64,000 nucleotides of DNA from Streptomyces sp. CB01635 (GCF_002803065.1 NZ_NNBL01000006.1:241092-305091), one strand, 5' to 3'; positions 10,047-23,624 are shown, numbered from the stretch's first letter. The notes: generated by a model from the letters alone, not told the origin. Made by a program: numbers and translations.

Positions 10047-10517
10047 CTACCAGCGGTAGTGCGCGAAGGCCTTGTTGGACTCGGCCATCTTGTGGGTGTC
10101 CTCGCGCTTCTTCACAGCGGCACCGAGGCCGTTGGAGGCGTCGAGGAGCTCGTTGAGGAGACGCTCGGTCATCGTCTTCTCGCGACGGGCGCGGGAGTAG
10201 CCGACCAGCCAGCGCAGGGCCAGCGTGCTGGCGCGACCGGGCTTGACCTCGATCGGCACCTGGTACGTGGCGCCACCGACGCGGCGGGACTTGACCTCAA
10301 GGGTCGGCTTGATGTTCTCGAGCGCGCGCTTGAGCGTGATGACCGGGTCGTTGCCGGTCTTCTCGCGCAGGCCCTCCATGGCGCCGTACACGATGCGCTC
10401 GGCGGTGGAGCGCTTGCCGTTCAGCAGCACCTTGTTGATGAGGGAGGTCACCAGAGGAGAACCGTAGACCGGGTCGATGATGACCGGGCGCTTCGGGGCG
10501 GGGCCCTTACGAGGCAT
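10047..10517 (-). CDS. rpsG: 30S ribosomal protein S7
   Basis: A 156-residue S7 starting MPRKGPAPKRPVI and ending AFAHYRW, full length. It binds 16S rRNA and nucleates assembly of the 30S head; in many bacteria S7 also represses its own operon. It follows rpsL by 2 bp, so the two are coupled. Confidence 0.99.
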   Translation of the reverse strand: MPRKGPAPKRPVIIDPVYGSPLVTSLINKVLLNGKRSTAERIVYGAMEGLREKTGNDPVITLKRALENIKPTLEVKSRRVGGATYQVPIEVKPGRASTLALRWLVGYSRARREKTMTERLLNELLDASNGLGAAVKKREDTHKMAESNKAFAHYRW

Positions 10518-10519
10518 TC

Positions 10520-10891
10520 TTACTTCTCCTTCTTGGCGCCGTAGCGGCTGCGGGCCTGCTTGCGGTTCTTGACACCCTGGGTGTCAAGCGAGCCGCGGAT
10601 GATCTTGTAACGAACACCAGGCAGGTCCTTCACACGGCCGCCACGCACGAGCACGATGGAGTGCTCCTGCAGGTTGTGTCCCTCACCCGGGATGTAGGCC
10701 GTGACCTCGATGCCGCTGGTCAGACGCACACGCGCGACCTTACGGAGGGCCGAGTTCGGCTTCTTCGGGGTGGTCGTGAACACACGCGTGCAGACGCCGC
10801 GACGCTGGGGCGAACCCTCGAGTGCGGGCGTCTTGTTCTTCTCGACCTTGTCCTGCCGGCCCTTCCGGACCAGCTGCTGGATCGTAGGCAC
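10520..10891 (-). CDS. rpsL: 30S ribosomal protein S12
   Basis: A 123-residue decoding-centre protein. The start is the GTG at 10891 (reading PTIQQLVRKG), preceded by GGAGAAG; the longer open frame upstream is leader. The streptomycin-resistance positions are wild type: Lys43 in TPKKPNSAL and Lys88 in GRVKDLPGV, and the loop GEGHNLQEHS is normal. First gene of the str operon. Confidence 0.98.
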   Translation of the reverse strand: MPTIQQLVRKGRQDKVEKNKTPALEGSPQRRGVCTRVFTTTPKKPNSALRKVARVRLTSGIEVTAYIPGEGHNLQEHSIVLVRGGRVKDLPGVRYKIIRGSLDTQGVKNRKQARSRYGAKKEK

Positions 10892-11339
10892 TACTTCTCC
10901 GGTTTCTGTGTGCCGAATAGTAAAACTAACCTGGAACATCTCCCGACCCACGCGGTCGGGTGTGTCGAATACTGTGAACTCCCGCCGCCAAGCGGGAAGG
11001 GCGCAGATTGCGGTGGCCCTTCTCGGACTCCCGCAGCGGCTGACGACACGCACGAGAGCCCAGGCACACCCCAGGCACAAGGTCTGAGCGTACCTACCTC
11101 ATCGGGTTCGGTCAAAACAAATGCAGTCCACCGCGACACGCCGGACTTGTCGCACCCCGCCCGAAGGACCTCATGGACAGTGTGCGGCCCTCCACGGACA
11201 CCATTCAGTTGTTCACCTGTCCCCAGAGGTTCCGTTTCAGTACGTTGAGCGATCGGCGTTCAAGGGATCTTGCCGGGCCTGCGGGATCGGGGGCGATGGC
11301 GGTGGCTGACTTACCGGGCGACGGGGGCTGGACGACCGG
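10892..11339. other. non-coding stretch: str operon leader and spacer
   Basis: No gene supported. The part up to about 11120 holds the rpsL leader, hairpin and promoter described separately. Beyond it, to the Crp remnant, I see nothing definite. Confidence 0.5.
11087..11115 (-). promoter_or_regulatory. putative promoter of the rpsL-rpsG-fusA-tuf operon
   Basis: On the minus strand TTGACC (11115-11110) and TACGCT (11092-11087) are separated by 17 bp, a good fit to the principal-sigma (HrdB) promoter. The implied leader of about 190 nt contains a small hairpin (CCCGACC 10942-10948 with GGTCGGG 10954-10960). Confidence 0.5.
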
Positions 11340-11546
11340 GTGCCGTGTCTGGCACGGCCGGAACGGGAGGACCGGGCGGCGTTGCTCGCCATCGGCCGCG
11401 TTCTGCACCACACCCCGCGCAGCGTCGTCATGCACCAGGACGAGCCGTCCACGCACGTACTGCTGCTCCTGCGGGGCTGGACCGAAGTGACGGCCATCGC
11501 AGCCAACGGGTACGAGGCCCTCCTCGCTCTGCGCGGCCCCGGCGAG
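11340..11546 (+). pseudogene. truncated Crp/Fnr-type cyclic-nucleotide-binding regulator
   Basis: The frame reads REDRAALLAIGR, then DEPSTHVLLLLRGWTEVTA and NGYEALLALRGPGE: the first half of a cNMP-binding beta-barrel as found in Streptomyces Crp-family regulators. Homology stops abruptly after RGPGE, before the phosphate-binding cassette is complete. The dimer helix and the C-terminal HTH are missing. The rest of the open frame is unrelated. I regard this as a relic. Confidence 0.7.
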
Positions 11547-11721
11547 CATCAGTACGGAGTCACCGGCGGCACTGTCCAGGGCGACGTGATCCGGCGCTTC
11601 GGAGGCCGAGGCGACGCCCCCGGGCCGGTCTCCGGGCCCATTCCCCGCGAGTACGTGGAAACGCTCGCGTGGGTGTTCCGGAGCTGTCCCTGCCGTACGA
11701 GTACAAGGCTTCTGAGAGTCC

Positions 11722-11749
11722 CGGGAACCCCCGCAAGCCGGGGTTCCCG
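11722..11749. terminator. hairpin within the decayed region
   Basis: A perfect 10-bp stem CGGGAACCCC / GGGGTTCCCG with an 8-nt loop. It lies between the Crp and M48 relics and may be an old terminator that once ended the Crp gene. Confidence 0.4.
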
Positions 11750-11831
11750 AACCGGCCCCTGGAACCCACCTCCGCAGACCGGGGCGGCTCCCCTGTCGAC
11801 CCCGACGAGCTCGCCGTCCGCACCGGAGCCC

Positions 11832-12345
11832 GTCTGGCGGGAGGTGGCTTCCCGGGCCGGAGTGGACGGGAGCGCGTATCAACTCTGGGTCGAAGAGAGC
11901 GACGACATCAATGCCATGGCCGCAACCGGCCATATCGTCGGCGTCGCCAGCCACTCCCTGGGCGAGCTGCCCACGGCCCGGCTCGACGGCGTACTCGCCC
12001 ACGAACTGGGAGCCACCACACCAGCGGGCACGCCCGGGTGTCGCTGCTCGCCTACTGGTACGCGATACCCGGTCGTCTCGCATGGCGCCTCGTGCGCCGG
12101 CCGGCCTCGTACGTCGACCGTCTGTCCGTCGGCGTGGCCGCCGTGCTGCTCGGCCTGATCGGAGCCTGCGCGGTCGCGTGGGCGACAGCCACCTACGGCC
12201 TCGCGTTCCTCCCCCTCGTCACGCCCTGTCTTGCGGCCGCCGTCTCGCGCCGCTCCGAGTTACGGGCCGATGAGCATGCCGCGGCACTGAGATTTGCTCC
12301 ACAGCTCATGGCCGTCCTGATGAGGAACACGGCTCGACAGCCTGC
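11832..12345 (+). pseudogene. M48-type membrane metalloprotease, frameshifted in the HExxH motif
   Basis: The first part is in one frame (SAYQLWVEESDDINAMAATG, then LDGVLAHELG ending at 12011) and the second in another (HHTSGHARVSLLAYWYAIPG, two transmembrane helices, then RRSELRADEHAA, the third-ligand region). Removing the two bases AG at 12011-12012 restores HELGHHTSGH, the zinc-binding motif. The N-terminus is missing and the C-terminus stops early against the rpoC terminator. All signs are of a decayed HtpX/M48 gene. Confidence 0.75.
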
Positions 12346-12361
12346 GCTGACAAACGCCGAA

Positions 12362-12395
12362 GGGCGCCCACCCCGCCGAAGCGGAGTGGGCGCCC
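12362..12395. terminator. rpoC terminator
   Basis: A 15-bp stem with a single mismatch (arms 12362-12376 and 12381-12395) and a CGAA tetraloop, directly downstream of the rpoC stop. Confidence 0.85.
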
Positions 12396-12412
12396 TTCGT
12401 CAGACGTACGCC

Positions 12413-16312
<3,900 letters not shown>

Positions 16313-16433
16313 TGTGCGTCAATCCCTCTTTCGGGGTTGTGCCCCTCGCGTTAGCGAAGTAAGGCGCTTCATCATGGTCTGAACGGTCCCGGGGATGGCC
16401 GGGGGCTCCTTGTGGAGCCCCCGACCAGGCCCG

Positions 16434-19400
16434 TCAGACCTCTTCGACGCTGCTCGGCTCGCGCCGGGACAGGTCGATACCGAGCTCCTCCGCCGCACGG
16501 AAGACGTCCTCGTCGGTGTCGCGCATCTCGATGGACATGCCGTCCGAGGACAGCACCTCCACGTTGAGGCAGAGCGACTGCATTTCCTTGATGAGCACCT
16601 TGAAGGACTCGGGAATGCCCGGCTCGGGAATGTTCTCGCCCTTGACGATGGCCTCGTAGACCTTCACGCGGCCGGTCACGTCGTCGGACTTGATCGTCAG
16701 GAGCTCCTGGAGGGCGTAAGCGGCACCGTAAGCCTCAAGCGCCCACACCTCCATCTCACCGAATCGCTGGCCACCGAACTGAGCCTTACCACCCAGCGGC
16801 TGCTGGGTGATCATGGAGTACGGACCGGTCGAACGGGCGTGGAGCTTGTCGTCGACCAGGTGGTGCAGCTTGAGGATGTACATGTACCCGATCGAGATCG
16901 GGTCCGGGAACGGCTCACCGGAGCGGCCGTCGAACAGGTTGGCCTTGCCGGACGGCTGGACCAGACGGTCACCGTCGCGGTTCGGGATCGTGGCCTCGAA
17001 GAGACCGGAGATCTCGTCCTCACGCGCACCGTCGAAGACCGGGGTCGCGACGTTGGTACCGGGGGCGACCTGGTCGGCGCCGATGGCCTGCAGGCGCTGG
17101 GCCCACTCGTCACCGAGGCCGGAGACGTCCCAGCCGCGGCTGGCGAGCCAGCCGAGGTGGATCTCCAGGACCTGTCCCGGGTTCATTCGGGACGGCACAC
17201 CCAGCGGGTTGAGGATGATGTCGACCGGAGTTCCGTCCTCGAGGAACGGCATGTCCTCGATCGGAAGGATCTTCGAGATAACACCCTTGTTGCCGTGGCG
17301 GCCGGCGAGCTTGTCACCGTCCGTGATCTTGCGCTTCTGCGCCACGTAGACACGAACCAGCTGGTTCACGCCCGGCGGCAGCTCGTCGCCCTCTTCACGG
17401 TCGAAGACGCGGACGCCGATGACCTTGCCGATCTCACCGTGCGGCACCTTCAGCGAGGTGTCGCGCACCTCGCGCGCCTTCTCACCGAAGATCGCGCGGA
17501 GCAGGCGCTCCTCCGGCGTCAGCTCGGTCTCACCCTTGGGCGTGACCTTGCCGACGAGGATGTCGCCGGCGACGACCTCGGCACCGATACGGATGATGCC
17601 GCGCTCGTCGAGGTCGGCGAGGACCTCTTCGGAGACGTTCGGGATGTCCCGGGTGATCTCCTCCGGGCCGAGCTTGGTGTCACGGGCGTCGACCTCGTGC
17701 TCCTCGATGTGGATCGAGGAGAGGACGTCGTCCTGCACGAGGCGCTGCGACAGGATGATCGCGTCCTCGTAGTTGTGACCCTCCCACGGCATGAACGCCA
17801 CGAGCAGGTTCTTGCCGAGCGCCATCTCGCCGTTCTCGGTCGCGGGACCGTCGGCCAGAACCTGGCCCTCGATCACGCGGGCGCCCTCGTCCACGACAAC
17901 CTTCTGGTTGACGGAGGTGCCCTGGTTGGAGCGCGAGAACTTCGCGAGGCGGTACGTGGTGTACGTGCCGTCGTCGTTGGCGGTGGTGATGTAGTCCGCG
18001 GAAACCTCCTGGACCACACCGTCCTTCTCCGCCTTGAGCACGTCGCCCGCGTCAGTGGCGCAGCGGTACTCCATGCCCGTGCCGACGAGCGGCGCCTCGG
18101 ACTTGATCAGCGGCACGGCCTGACGCATCATGTTCGCGCCCATGAGGGCACGGTTGGCGTCGTCGTGCTCGAGGAACGGGATCATCGCGGTCGCGACCGA
18201 CACCATCTGGCGCGGCGAGACGTCCATGTAGTCGACGTCGTCGCCCGGGATGTAGTCGATCTCGCCGCCACGACGGCGGACCAGGACGCGGTTCTCGGTG
18301 AACCGCATGTCCTCGCCGAGGCCGGCGTTGGCCTGGGCGATCACGAAGCGGTCTTCCTCGTCCGCGGTCAGGTAGTCGACATCGTCGGTGACGACACCCT
18401 CGACGACCTTGCGGTACGGCGTCTCGACGAAGCCGAACGCGTTGACGCGACCGTAGGAAGCCAGCGAACCGATCAGGCCGATGTTCGGGCCTTCAGGCGT
18501 CTCAATCGGGCACATACGGCCGTAGTGGGACGGGTGCACGTCACGGACCTCGAAGCCGGCCCGCTCACGGGAGAGACCACCCGGGCCAAGCGCCGACAGA
18601 CGGCGCTTGTGGGTGAGACCCGACAGCGGGTTGTTCTGGTCCATGAACTGCGACAGCTGGCTGGTGCCGAAGAACTCCTTGATGGAGGCGACGACCGGCC
18701 GGATGTTGATCAGGGTCTGCGGCGTGATCGCCTCGACGTCCTGAGTCGTCATGCGCTCGCGGACGACGCGCTCCATACGAGCCAGACCCGTGCGGACCTG
18801 GTTCTGGATGAGCTCGCCGACGTTACGCAGACGACGGTTGCCGAAGTGGTCGATGTCGTCGGTCTCGACGACAATCGAGACACCGCTGTCGCCAACGGTC
18901 TCGGTCTCACCGGCGTGCAGCTTCACCAGGTACTTGATCGACGAGATGATGTCCTCGACGGTCAGGACGCCGGCGTCCAGCGGGGCTTCGCCGCCCAGCT
19001 TCTTGTTGACCTTGTAGCGGCCGACCTTCGCGAGGTCGTAGCGCTTCGGGTTGAAGTAGAGGTTCTCGAGCAGCGTCTGCGCGGCCTCACGGGTCGGCGG
19101 CTCGCCCGGACGCAGCTTGCGGTAGATGTCGAGGAGCGCGTCGTCCTGGCCCTGAGTGTGGTCCTTCTCCAGGGTGGCGCGCATGGACTCGTACTCGCCG
19201 AACTCCTCGAGGATCTGCTCGGTCGTCCAACCGAGAGCCTTGAGGAGAACGGTGACGGACTGCTTGCGCTTGCGGTCGATGCGGACACCGACCATGTCGC
19301 GCTTGTCGATCTCCATCTCGAGCCAGGCACCCCGGGACGGGATGACCTTGGCCGAGAAGATGTCCTTGTCGGACGTCTTGTCGATCGAGGAGTCGAAGTA

Positions 19401-19919
19401 GACGCCCGGCGAGCGGACGAGCTGCGACACAACGACACGCTCGGTGCCGTTGATGACGAAGGTGCCCTTGTTGGTCATGAGCGGGAAGTCGCCCATGAAG
19501 ACCGTCTGGGACTTGATCTCGCCGGTCTCGTTGTTGGTGAACTCGGCGGTGACGAAGAGCGGGGCGCCGAACGTGAAGTCGCGCTCCTTGCACTCGTCGA
19601 TCGAGTTCTTCGGCGGCTCGAAGCGGTGGTCGCGGAACGTCAGCGACATCGACCCGGAGAAGTCCTCGATCGGAGAGATCTCCTCGAAGATCTCCTCCAG
19701 ACCGGACTTCCTGGGGACGTCCTGTCCGCTTTCAAGAGCCGCCTCGACACGAGCCTTCCACGCGTCGTTGCCGAGCAGCCAGTCGAAGCTTTCGGTCTGC
19801 AGCGCAAGAAGGTTCGGAACCTCGAGGGGCTCCTTGATCTTTGCAAAGGAAATGCGCAGCGGGGCGGTGCTGGCGCCGTTGTTCGTATTCGCGGTCGAGG
19901 CAGTGCGCGAGGCGGCCAA
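16434..19919 (-). CDS. rpoB: DNA-directed RNA polymerase subunit beta
   Basis: A 1161-residue beta subunit. I choose the TTG at 19919 (reading AASRTASTANT), preceded by AAGGAC, because it matches the known Streptomyces N-terminus; the frame is open to 19949. The rifampicin region is of the sensitive type: SQLSQFMDQNNPLSGLTH then KRRLSALGPGG, with Asp, His, Arg and Ser at the main resistance positions. The C-terminus SRREPSSVEEV is complete. Transcribed with rpoC. Confidence 0.99.
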   Translation of the reverse strand: MAASRTASTANTNNGASTAPLRISFAKIKEPLEVPNLLALQTESFDWLLGNDAWKARVEAALESGQDVPRKSGLEEIFEEISPIEDFSGSMSLTFRDHRFEPPKNSIDECKERDFTFGAPLFVTAEFTNNETGEIKSQTVFMGDFPLMTNKGTFVINGTERVVVSQLVRSPGVYFDSSIDKTSDKDIFSAKVIPSRGAWLEMEIDKRDMVGVRIDRKRKQSVTVLLKALGWTTEQILEEFGEYESMRATLEKDHTQGQDDALLDIYRKLRPGEPPTREAAQTLLENLYFNPKRYDLAKVGRYKVNKKLGGEAPLDAGVLTVEDIISSIKYLVKLHAGETETVGDSGVSIVVETDDIDHFGNRRLRNVGELIQNQVRTGLARMERVVRERMTTQDVEAITPQTLINIRPVVASIKEFFGTSQLSQFMDQNNPLSGLTHKRRLSALGPGGLSRERAGFEVRDVHPSHYGRMCPIETPEGPNIGLIGSLASYGRVNAFGFVETPYRKVVEGVVTDDVDYLTADEEDRFVIAQANAGLGEDMRFTENRVLVRRRGGEIDYIPGDDVDYMDVSPRQMVSVATAMIPFLEHDDANRALMGANMMRQAVPLIKSEAPLVGTGMEYRCATDAGDVLKAEKDGVVQEVSADYITTANDDGTYTTYRLAKFSRSNQGTSVNQKVVVDEGARVIEGQVLADGPATENGEMALGKNLLVAFMPWEGHNYEDAIILSQRLVQDDVLSSIHIEEHEVDARDTKLGPEEITRDIPNVSEEVLADLDERGIIRIGAEVVAGDILVGKVTPKGETELTPEERLLRAIFGEKAREVRDTSLKVPHGEIGKVIGVRVFDREEGDELPPGVNQLVRVYVAQKRKITDGDKLAGRHGNKGVISKILPIEDMPFLEDGTPVDIILNPLGVPSRMNPGQVLEIHLGWLASRGWDVSGLGDEWAQRLQAIGADQVAPGTNVATPVFDGAREDEISGLFEATIPNRDGDRLVQPSGKANLFDGRSGEPFPDPISIGYMYILKLHHLVDDKLHARSTGPYSMITQQPLGGKAQFGGQRFGEMEVWALEAYGAAYALQELLTIKSDDVTGRVKVYEAIVKGENIPEPGIPESFKVLIKEMQSLCLNVEVLSSDGMSIEMRDTDEDVFRAAEELGIDLSRREPSSVEEV

Positions 19920-20499
19920 GAGGGGGTCCTTCCGAGGGCTCGGACTCACTACGCGCGTACCGGTCCCAAGCTGGCACGGAGGCAGAAGCTTCCCGAATCG
20001 GCCCGTGAGGGCCAGGTCGGGACGGTTTCAAGTCCACGGTGCTGGAGCGAGGGCATGCCCCTGGTGACGGGCAGGGAGCAGCTAACAGGCAGCGCAAAGG
20101 GTCAGTGTAGCCACTTGGCTCACTGATGTCCAGTGCGGGTTTTTTGAGACCCTCGTTGTCCTCAACGACCCTCGTCAGACCCTCGTTGTTCTCAACAGCT
20201 GCAACACGTCACCACGTCACTCGTGGCGCGCACATCCTTACTGCCCTCTTCGTCGTCGATCCATGCCTCGGATCCGGATCGTTGTGACGACGCGTCCTGA
20301 GAATTGCGCGCTGCGTGCGGTTCGTCAAGGCCCCGTCCTGTGCGAACGGGGCTGCCCCGACCCCCGCACTCACCAGCAGGCACCCGCAGGCACCGGCTCC
20401 AGGCACCGGTTCCAGGCACAACGAAGATCACCATACTCGTCGGGACCGTCAGTGCAAGGCAGCCGAACTGGAGCGCCGAGCGGCCGTCCGGAAAGCCTG
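19920..20499. other. rplL-rpoB intergenic region with a short direct repeat
   Basis: About 580 bp without a gene. It contains the rpoB leader, and GACCCTCGTTGTCCTCAAC (20148-20166) is repeated at 20178-20196 with one change, a 30-bp period with a partial copy between. This gap in Streptomyces carries the attenuation/processing signals that lower rpoBC expression relative to rplJL; I cannot assign a specific structure. The small open frames here lack codon bias. Confidence 0.5.
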
Positions 20500-20531
20500 A
20501 AGGGCGACCACCCAGTTGGGTGATCGCCCTT
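20500..20531. terminator. terminator/attenuator after rplL
   Basis: A 15-bp stem with one mismatch (AAGGGCGACCACCCA / TGGGTGATCGCCCTT) and a 2-nt loop. It lies just downstream of rplL, between rplJL and rpoBC, and probably acts as the partial terminator that sets the ratio of ribosomal protein to polymerase transcripts. Confidence 0.75.
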
Positions 20532-20595
20532 CAGTACGTTCGCGTTACAGCCCTACGCGAGAGCCGCTCAGCAAGGAGTCAGCAGACTCCCGAGG

Positions 20596-20979
20596 TCACT
20601 TGACCTCGACGGAGGCGCCGGCGCCCTTGAGGGACTCGGCAGCCTTCTCCGCGGCGTCCTTCGCGACCTTCTCGAGGACGGGCTTCGGGGCGCCGTCGAC
20701 GAGGTCCTTGGCCTCCTTGAGGCCCAGGGAGGTGAGCTCGCGCACGACCTTGATGACCTGGATCTTCTTCTCGCCGGCGCCGGTGAGGATGACGTCGAAC
20801 TCGTCCTGCTCCTCGGCAGCCTCGGCGGCCGGGCCACCGGCGGCGGGGCCGGCAACAGCGACGGCCGCGGCGGCGGTGACGTCGAACTTCTCCTCGAAGG
20901 CCTTCACGAACTCGGAGAGCTCGATGAGGGTCATCTCTTCGAACTGCGCGAGCAGGTCGTCCTGGGACAGCTTCGCCAT
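20596..20979 (-). CDS. rplL: 50S ribosomal protein L7/L12
   Basis: A 127-residue stalk protein. The N-terminal dimerisation region MAKLSQDDLLAQFEEMTLIE, the Ala/Gly-rich hinge and the C-terminal factor-binding domain (EKKIQVIKVVRELTSLGLKE) are complete. It recruits EF-Tu and EF-G. 110 bp after rplJ, co-transcribed. Confidence 0.99.
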   Translation of the reverse strand: MAKLSQDDLLAQFEEMTLIELSEFVKAFEEKFDVTAAAAVAVAGPAAGGPAAEAAEEQDEFDVILTGAGEKKIQVIKVVRELTSLGLKEAKDLVDGAPKPVLEKVAKDAAEKAAESLKGAGASVEVK

Positions 20980-21089
20980 GATGGCGTCCTTCCACTAATT
21001 CGGCAGGTGCCGGAGTTTATGTAGGCGGGCGTACGTTCGGCCCGCTGCGACCGTTGCCCTGGCGGGCAGCGATCATTGCGCGAGCCGAG

Positions 21090-21620
21090 TTACTCGGCAC
21101 CGCCCTGCTCGTCGCGCTTGACGCGAAGCGCCTCCGCAGTGCGGACGAACTTCGACGGGAGCGCCTGGAAGACCTGAGCAGCCTGAGTCTGCTTGCCCTT
21201 CATGGCGCCCGCCAGCTTGGCGAGCAGAACCTCGCGGGACTCGAGGTCCGCGAGCTTCTTGATCTCATCGGCGGACAGCGCCTTACCGTCAAGGACACCG
21301 CCCTTGATGATGAGGTTGGGGTTGTCCTTGGCGAAGTCACGAAGACCCTTCGCCGACTCCACCGGGTCACCGGTGACGAAGGCAACCGCTGTCGGACCCG
21401 TGAACAGGTCGTCCAGCGTGTTGATCCCGGCCTCGTTGGCCGCGATCTTGGTCAGCGTGTTCTTCACCACGGCGTACTCGGAGTTCTCACCGAGAGAACG
21501 GCGCAGCTGCTTGAGCTGGGCCACGGTGAGACCCCGGTACTCGGTCAGCACGGCGGCGTTCGAGCTGCGGAACTTGTCCGTGAGCTCGGCTACCGCGGCA
21601 GCCTTGTCGGGCGTCGGCAT
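21090..21620 (-). CDS. rplJ: 50S ribosomal protein L10
   Basis: A 176-residue L10 starting MPTPDKAAAVAELTDKF; it anchors L7/L12 dimers to 23S rRNA through its C-terminal helix. The L10-L12 complex classically represses its own mRNA by binding the leader, and a leader with hairpins precedes it here. Confidence 0.98.
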   Translation of the reverse strand: MPTPDKAAAVAELTDKFRSSNAAVLTEYRGLTVAQLKQLRRSLGENSEYAVVKNTLTKIAANEAGINTLDDLFTGPTAVAFVTGDPVESAKGLRDFAKDNPNLIIKGGVLDGKALSADEIKKLADLESREVLLAKLAGAMKGKQTQAAQVFQALPSKFVRTAEALRVKRDEQGGAE

Positions 21621-21951
21621 AGAGCGTCGGCCTCCTTCCGGGTGATGAGGACCGCTCAGAAGGGGCTGTACAAAACAAAACGCCCCGGCGCAGGCGCACG
21701 GGGCATAGCTCGACCGGAACGAGTCCGGGAACTTTCCACAGTCACCTGCGCAGGTCGTCCGCTTTCAGCAGATCCTTCGGTTCCCGGTTCCTCTTGCGAG
21801 GGCACGGCAACGACCAGCGGTCTTTGGCTTCCTGAGGAGATTACGTGACGGGGTCCGCCTCAGGCAAATCCGCCCTTGTCGGCCCCTCGCCGGGGCACTC
21901 AACCGCTGGTCGCGCGCGGTCCGCTCGCCTTGGCCGTCGCCCTCTTCCCTG
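21621..21951 (-). promoter_or_regulatory. rplJL leader (probable L10 autoregulatory leader)
   Basis: A 330-bp gap upstream of rplJ. A hairpin with GCCCCG (21682-21687) and CGGGGC (21699-21704) lies near the start codon, followed by further GC-rich dyads. The L10 leader is a known regulatory RNA family in bacteria; I infer it from position and structure, not from a matched consensus. Confidence 0.5.
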
Positions 21952-22671
21952 TCATGCAGTGGGCTTTCGACCGACGACGTCCTTGAAGTCGACCGTGTCC
22001 CGCGCCGGCGGGCGCTCGGCCGAGGCGCGGGCGCCGTAGTCGGCGTAGTGCACGGTCCCGGAGAAGGCTCCGGAGTCCGTACGGGCCCGCTGGACGCGTT
22101 TGATTAGAAGGTGCCCGCGGTCGATCCAGACGTCGACGCGCTGCCCGTCGGCCGTGCCCGTGTAGTGCGTGGCGCGGACGCCGCGCACGGTCTCCCGGCC
22201 CACCTCGCGCGCGTTGCCCGAGGACAGCAGCAGTTTCAGGGAGGCCGCCGGTGAGAGGTCGGCCCCGGGGGCGTACGGGTATCGGATCCAGTGCTTGCCG
22301 TCCGACAGTGCGGCGAACTTGTCGGTCATGCGCGTGTAGTACGCGTCCGGCAGGAAGCGGGACTGGGACGGGGAACCGCCCATGAGCCGGGTCGTCGACG
22401 CCATCGAGCCGCCGGTCGCTGTCACCCTCAGGGTGCCGCGCAGCCCGCCCGACCAGCGCAGGACGCCCACGCTCCGCGAGGACAGGCTGGTGCCCGTACT
22501 GCTCGTCGCCTCGATCCTGGCGGACCCGGCGGCGGCGACCTCCGAGCGGGCGGCCCGCAGCGCCCCGGTGACGCTCTCGTCGCCCTTGGGCGCCTCGTGC
22601 GAGCCGCAGGACACCAGGCCGGCCACCGCCAGGCAGACCGTCCCGTACCGCACCCATGTCCTGCCGTTCAT
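21952..22671 (-). CDS. lipoprotein, LppX/LprAFG-like, unknown function
   Basis: A 239-residue protein with a lipoprotein signal: MNGRTWVRYGTVCLAVAGLV then the lipobox LVSCGS with Cys about residue 22. The mature part resembles single-domain actinobacterial lipoproteins that bind hydrophobic cargo (alternating strands RIEATSSTGT, VGVLRWSGGLRG, HWIRYPYAPGADL). The ATG at 22671 is chosen since it directly precedes the signal peptide. A second lipoprotein of similar type lies at 37465. It sits between the rplKA and rplJL operons, as is usual in Streptomyces. Confidence 0.8.
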   Translation of the reverse strand: MNGRTWVRYGTVCLAVAGLVSCGSHEAPKGDESVTGALRAARSEVAAAGSARIEATSSTGTSLSSRSVGVLRWSGGLRGTLRVTATGGSMASTTRLMGGSPSQSRFLPDAYYTRMTDKFAALSDGKHWIRYPYAPGADLSPAASLKLLLSSGNAREVGRETVRGVRATHYTGTADGQRVDVWIDRGHLLIKRVQRARTDSGAFSGTVHYADYGARASAERPPARDTVDFKDVVGRKPTA

Positions 22672-22755
22672 ACGCTCCCCCCGCCGAACCCCAGGTCGAC
22701 CCCGCACGCTAGCGGAGCCCACCGGTGCCCGGAGGGGTTAGCGGGAAAACGGGAA

Positions 22756-22787
22756 CGGGCCCCGCACCTCGAAAGGTGCGGGGCCCG
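22756..22787. terminator. rplKA operon terminator
   Basis: A perfect 14-bp stem CGGGCCCCGCACCT / AGGTGCGGGGCCCG with a CGAA tetraloop, immediately downstream of rplA. Confidence 0.88.
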
Positions 22788-22812
22788 AGCCGACGTGGCT
22801 GAGCTGTCAGGC

Positions 22813-23541
22813 TCAGACCGCAGCCGGGTCCTCCTCGACGAGGAGGTTGCGGGTGCGGTTCGGGTCGAGCGGAACGCCGGGGCCCATCGTGGTGGCGATG
22901 GCGGCCTTCTTGATGTAGCGACCCTTGGCGGCGGACGGCTTCAGACGAAGGATCTCGTCCAGGGCCGCGCCGTAGTTCTCCACCAGCTGGGTGTCGTCGA
23001 AGGACACCTTGCCGATGATGAAGTGGAGGTTCGAGTGCTTGTCGACGCGGAACTCGATCTTGCCGCCCTTGATCTCGTTCACGGCCTTGACCACGTCCGG
23101 GGTCACCGTGCCGGTCTTCGGGTTCGGCATGAGGCCACGGGGGCCGAGCACGCGGCCGAGGCGGCCGACCTTGCCCATGAGGTCCGGGGTGGCGACAACG
23201 GCGTCGAACTCGTTCAGGCGGTTGCCCTTGGAGATCTCGTCGATGAGCTCGTCGGAGCCGACGATGTCGGCGCCAGCGGCTTCCGCGGCCGCAGCACGGT
23301 CACCGGTCGCGAAGACCAGGACCCGGGCGGTCTTGCCGGTGCCGTGCGGGAGGTTCACGGTGCCACGGACCATCTGGTCGGCCTTGCGCGGGTCGACACC
23401 CAGACGCATGGCGACCTCGACGGTGCCGTCGAACTTCGTCGCGGAGGTCTCCTTGGCGATACGGACGGCCTCGAGCGGGGCGTAGAGCTTGTCCCGGTCG
23501 ATCTTCGCGTCCGCAGCGCGGAGAGTCTTGCTGCGCTTCAC
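22813..23541 (-). CDS. rplA: 50S ribosomal protein L1
   Basis: A 242-residue L1 (MKRSKTLRAADAKIDR start). It forms the mobile L1 stalk, binds 23S rRNA and helps release E-site tRNA; it is also the translational repressor of the rplKA mRNA in many bacteria. The segment GPRGLMPNPKTGTVTPDV is diagnostic. 83 bp after rplK. Confidence 0.99.
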   Translation of the reverse strand: MKRSKTLRAADAKIDRDKLYAPLEAVRIAKETSATKFDGTVEVAMRLGVDPRKADQMVRGTVNLPHGTGKTARVLVFATGDRAAAAEAAGADIVGSDELIDEISKGNRLNEFDAVVATPDLMGKVGRLGRVLGPRGLMPNPKTGTVTPDVVKAVNEIKGGKIEFRVDKHSNLHFIIGKVSFDDTQLVENYGAALDEILRLKPSAAKGRYIKKAAIATTMGPGVPLDPNRTRNLLVEEDPAAV

Positions 23542-23624
23542 TTCTACTCCTGGATTCAGGGATGGAGTTCGTGGTCCGGGCCGGCGCTGGCCCTGCCACT
23601 GGAGGTCTTACGGGGTGGAGGGGT

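Noticed and set aside
16434..19919. Second, rifampicin-resistant type rpoB
   Set aside because: The resistance-region residues (Ser, His and Asp in SQFMDQN, THKRRLSALGPGG) are of the sensitive type and it is in the standard rpoBC operon.
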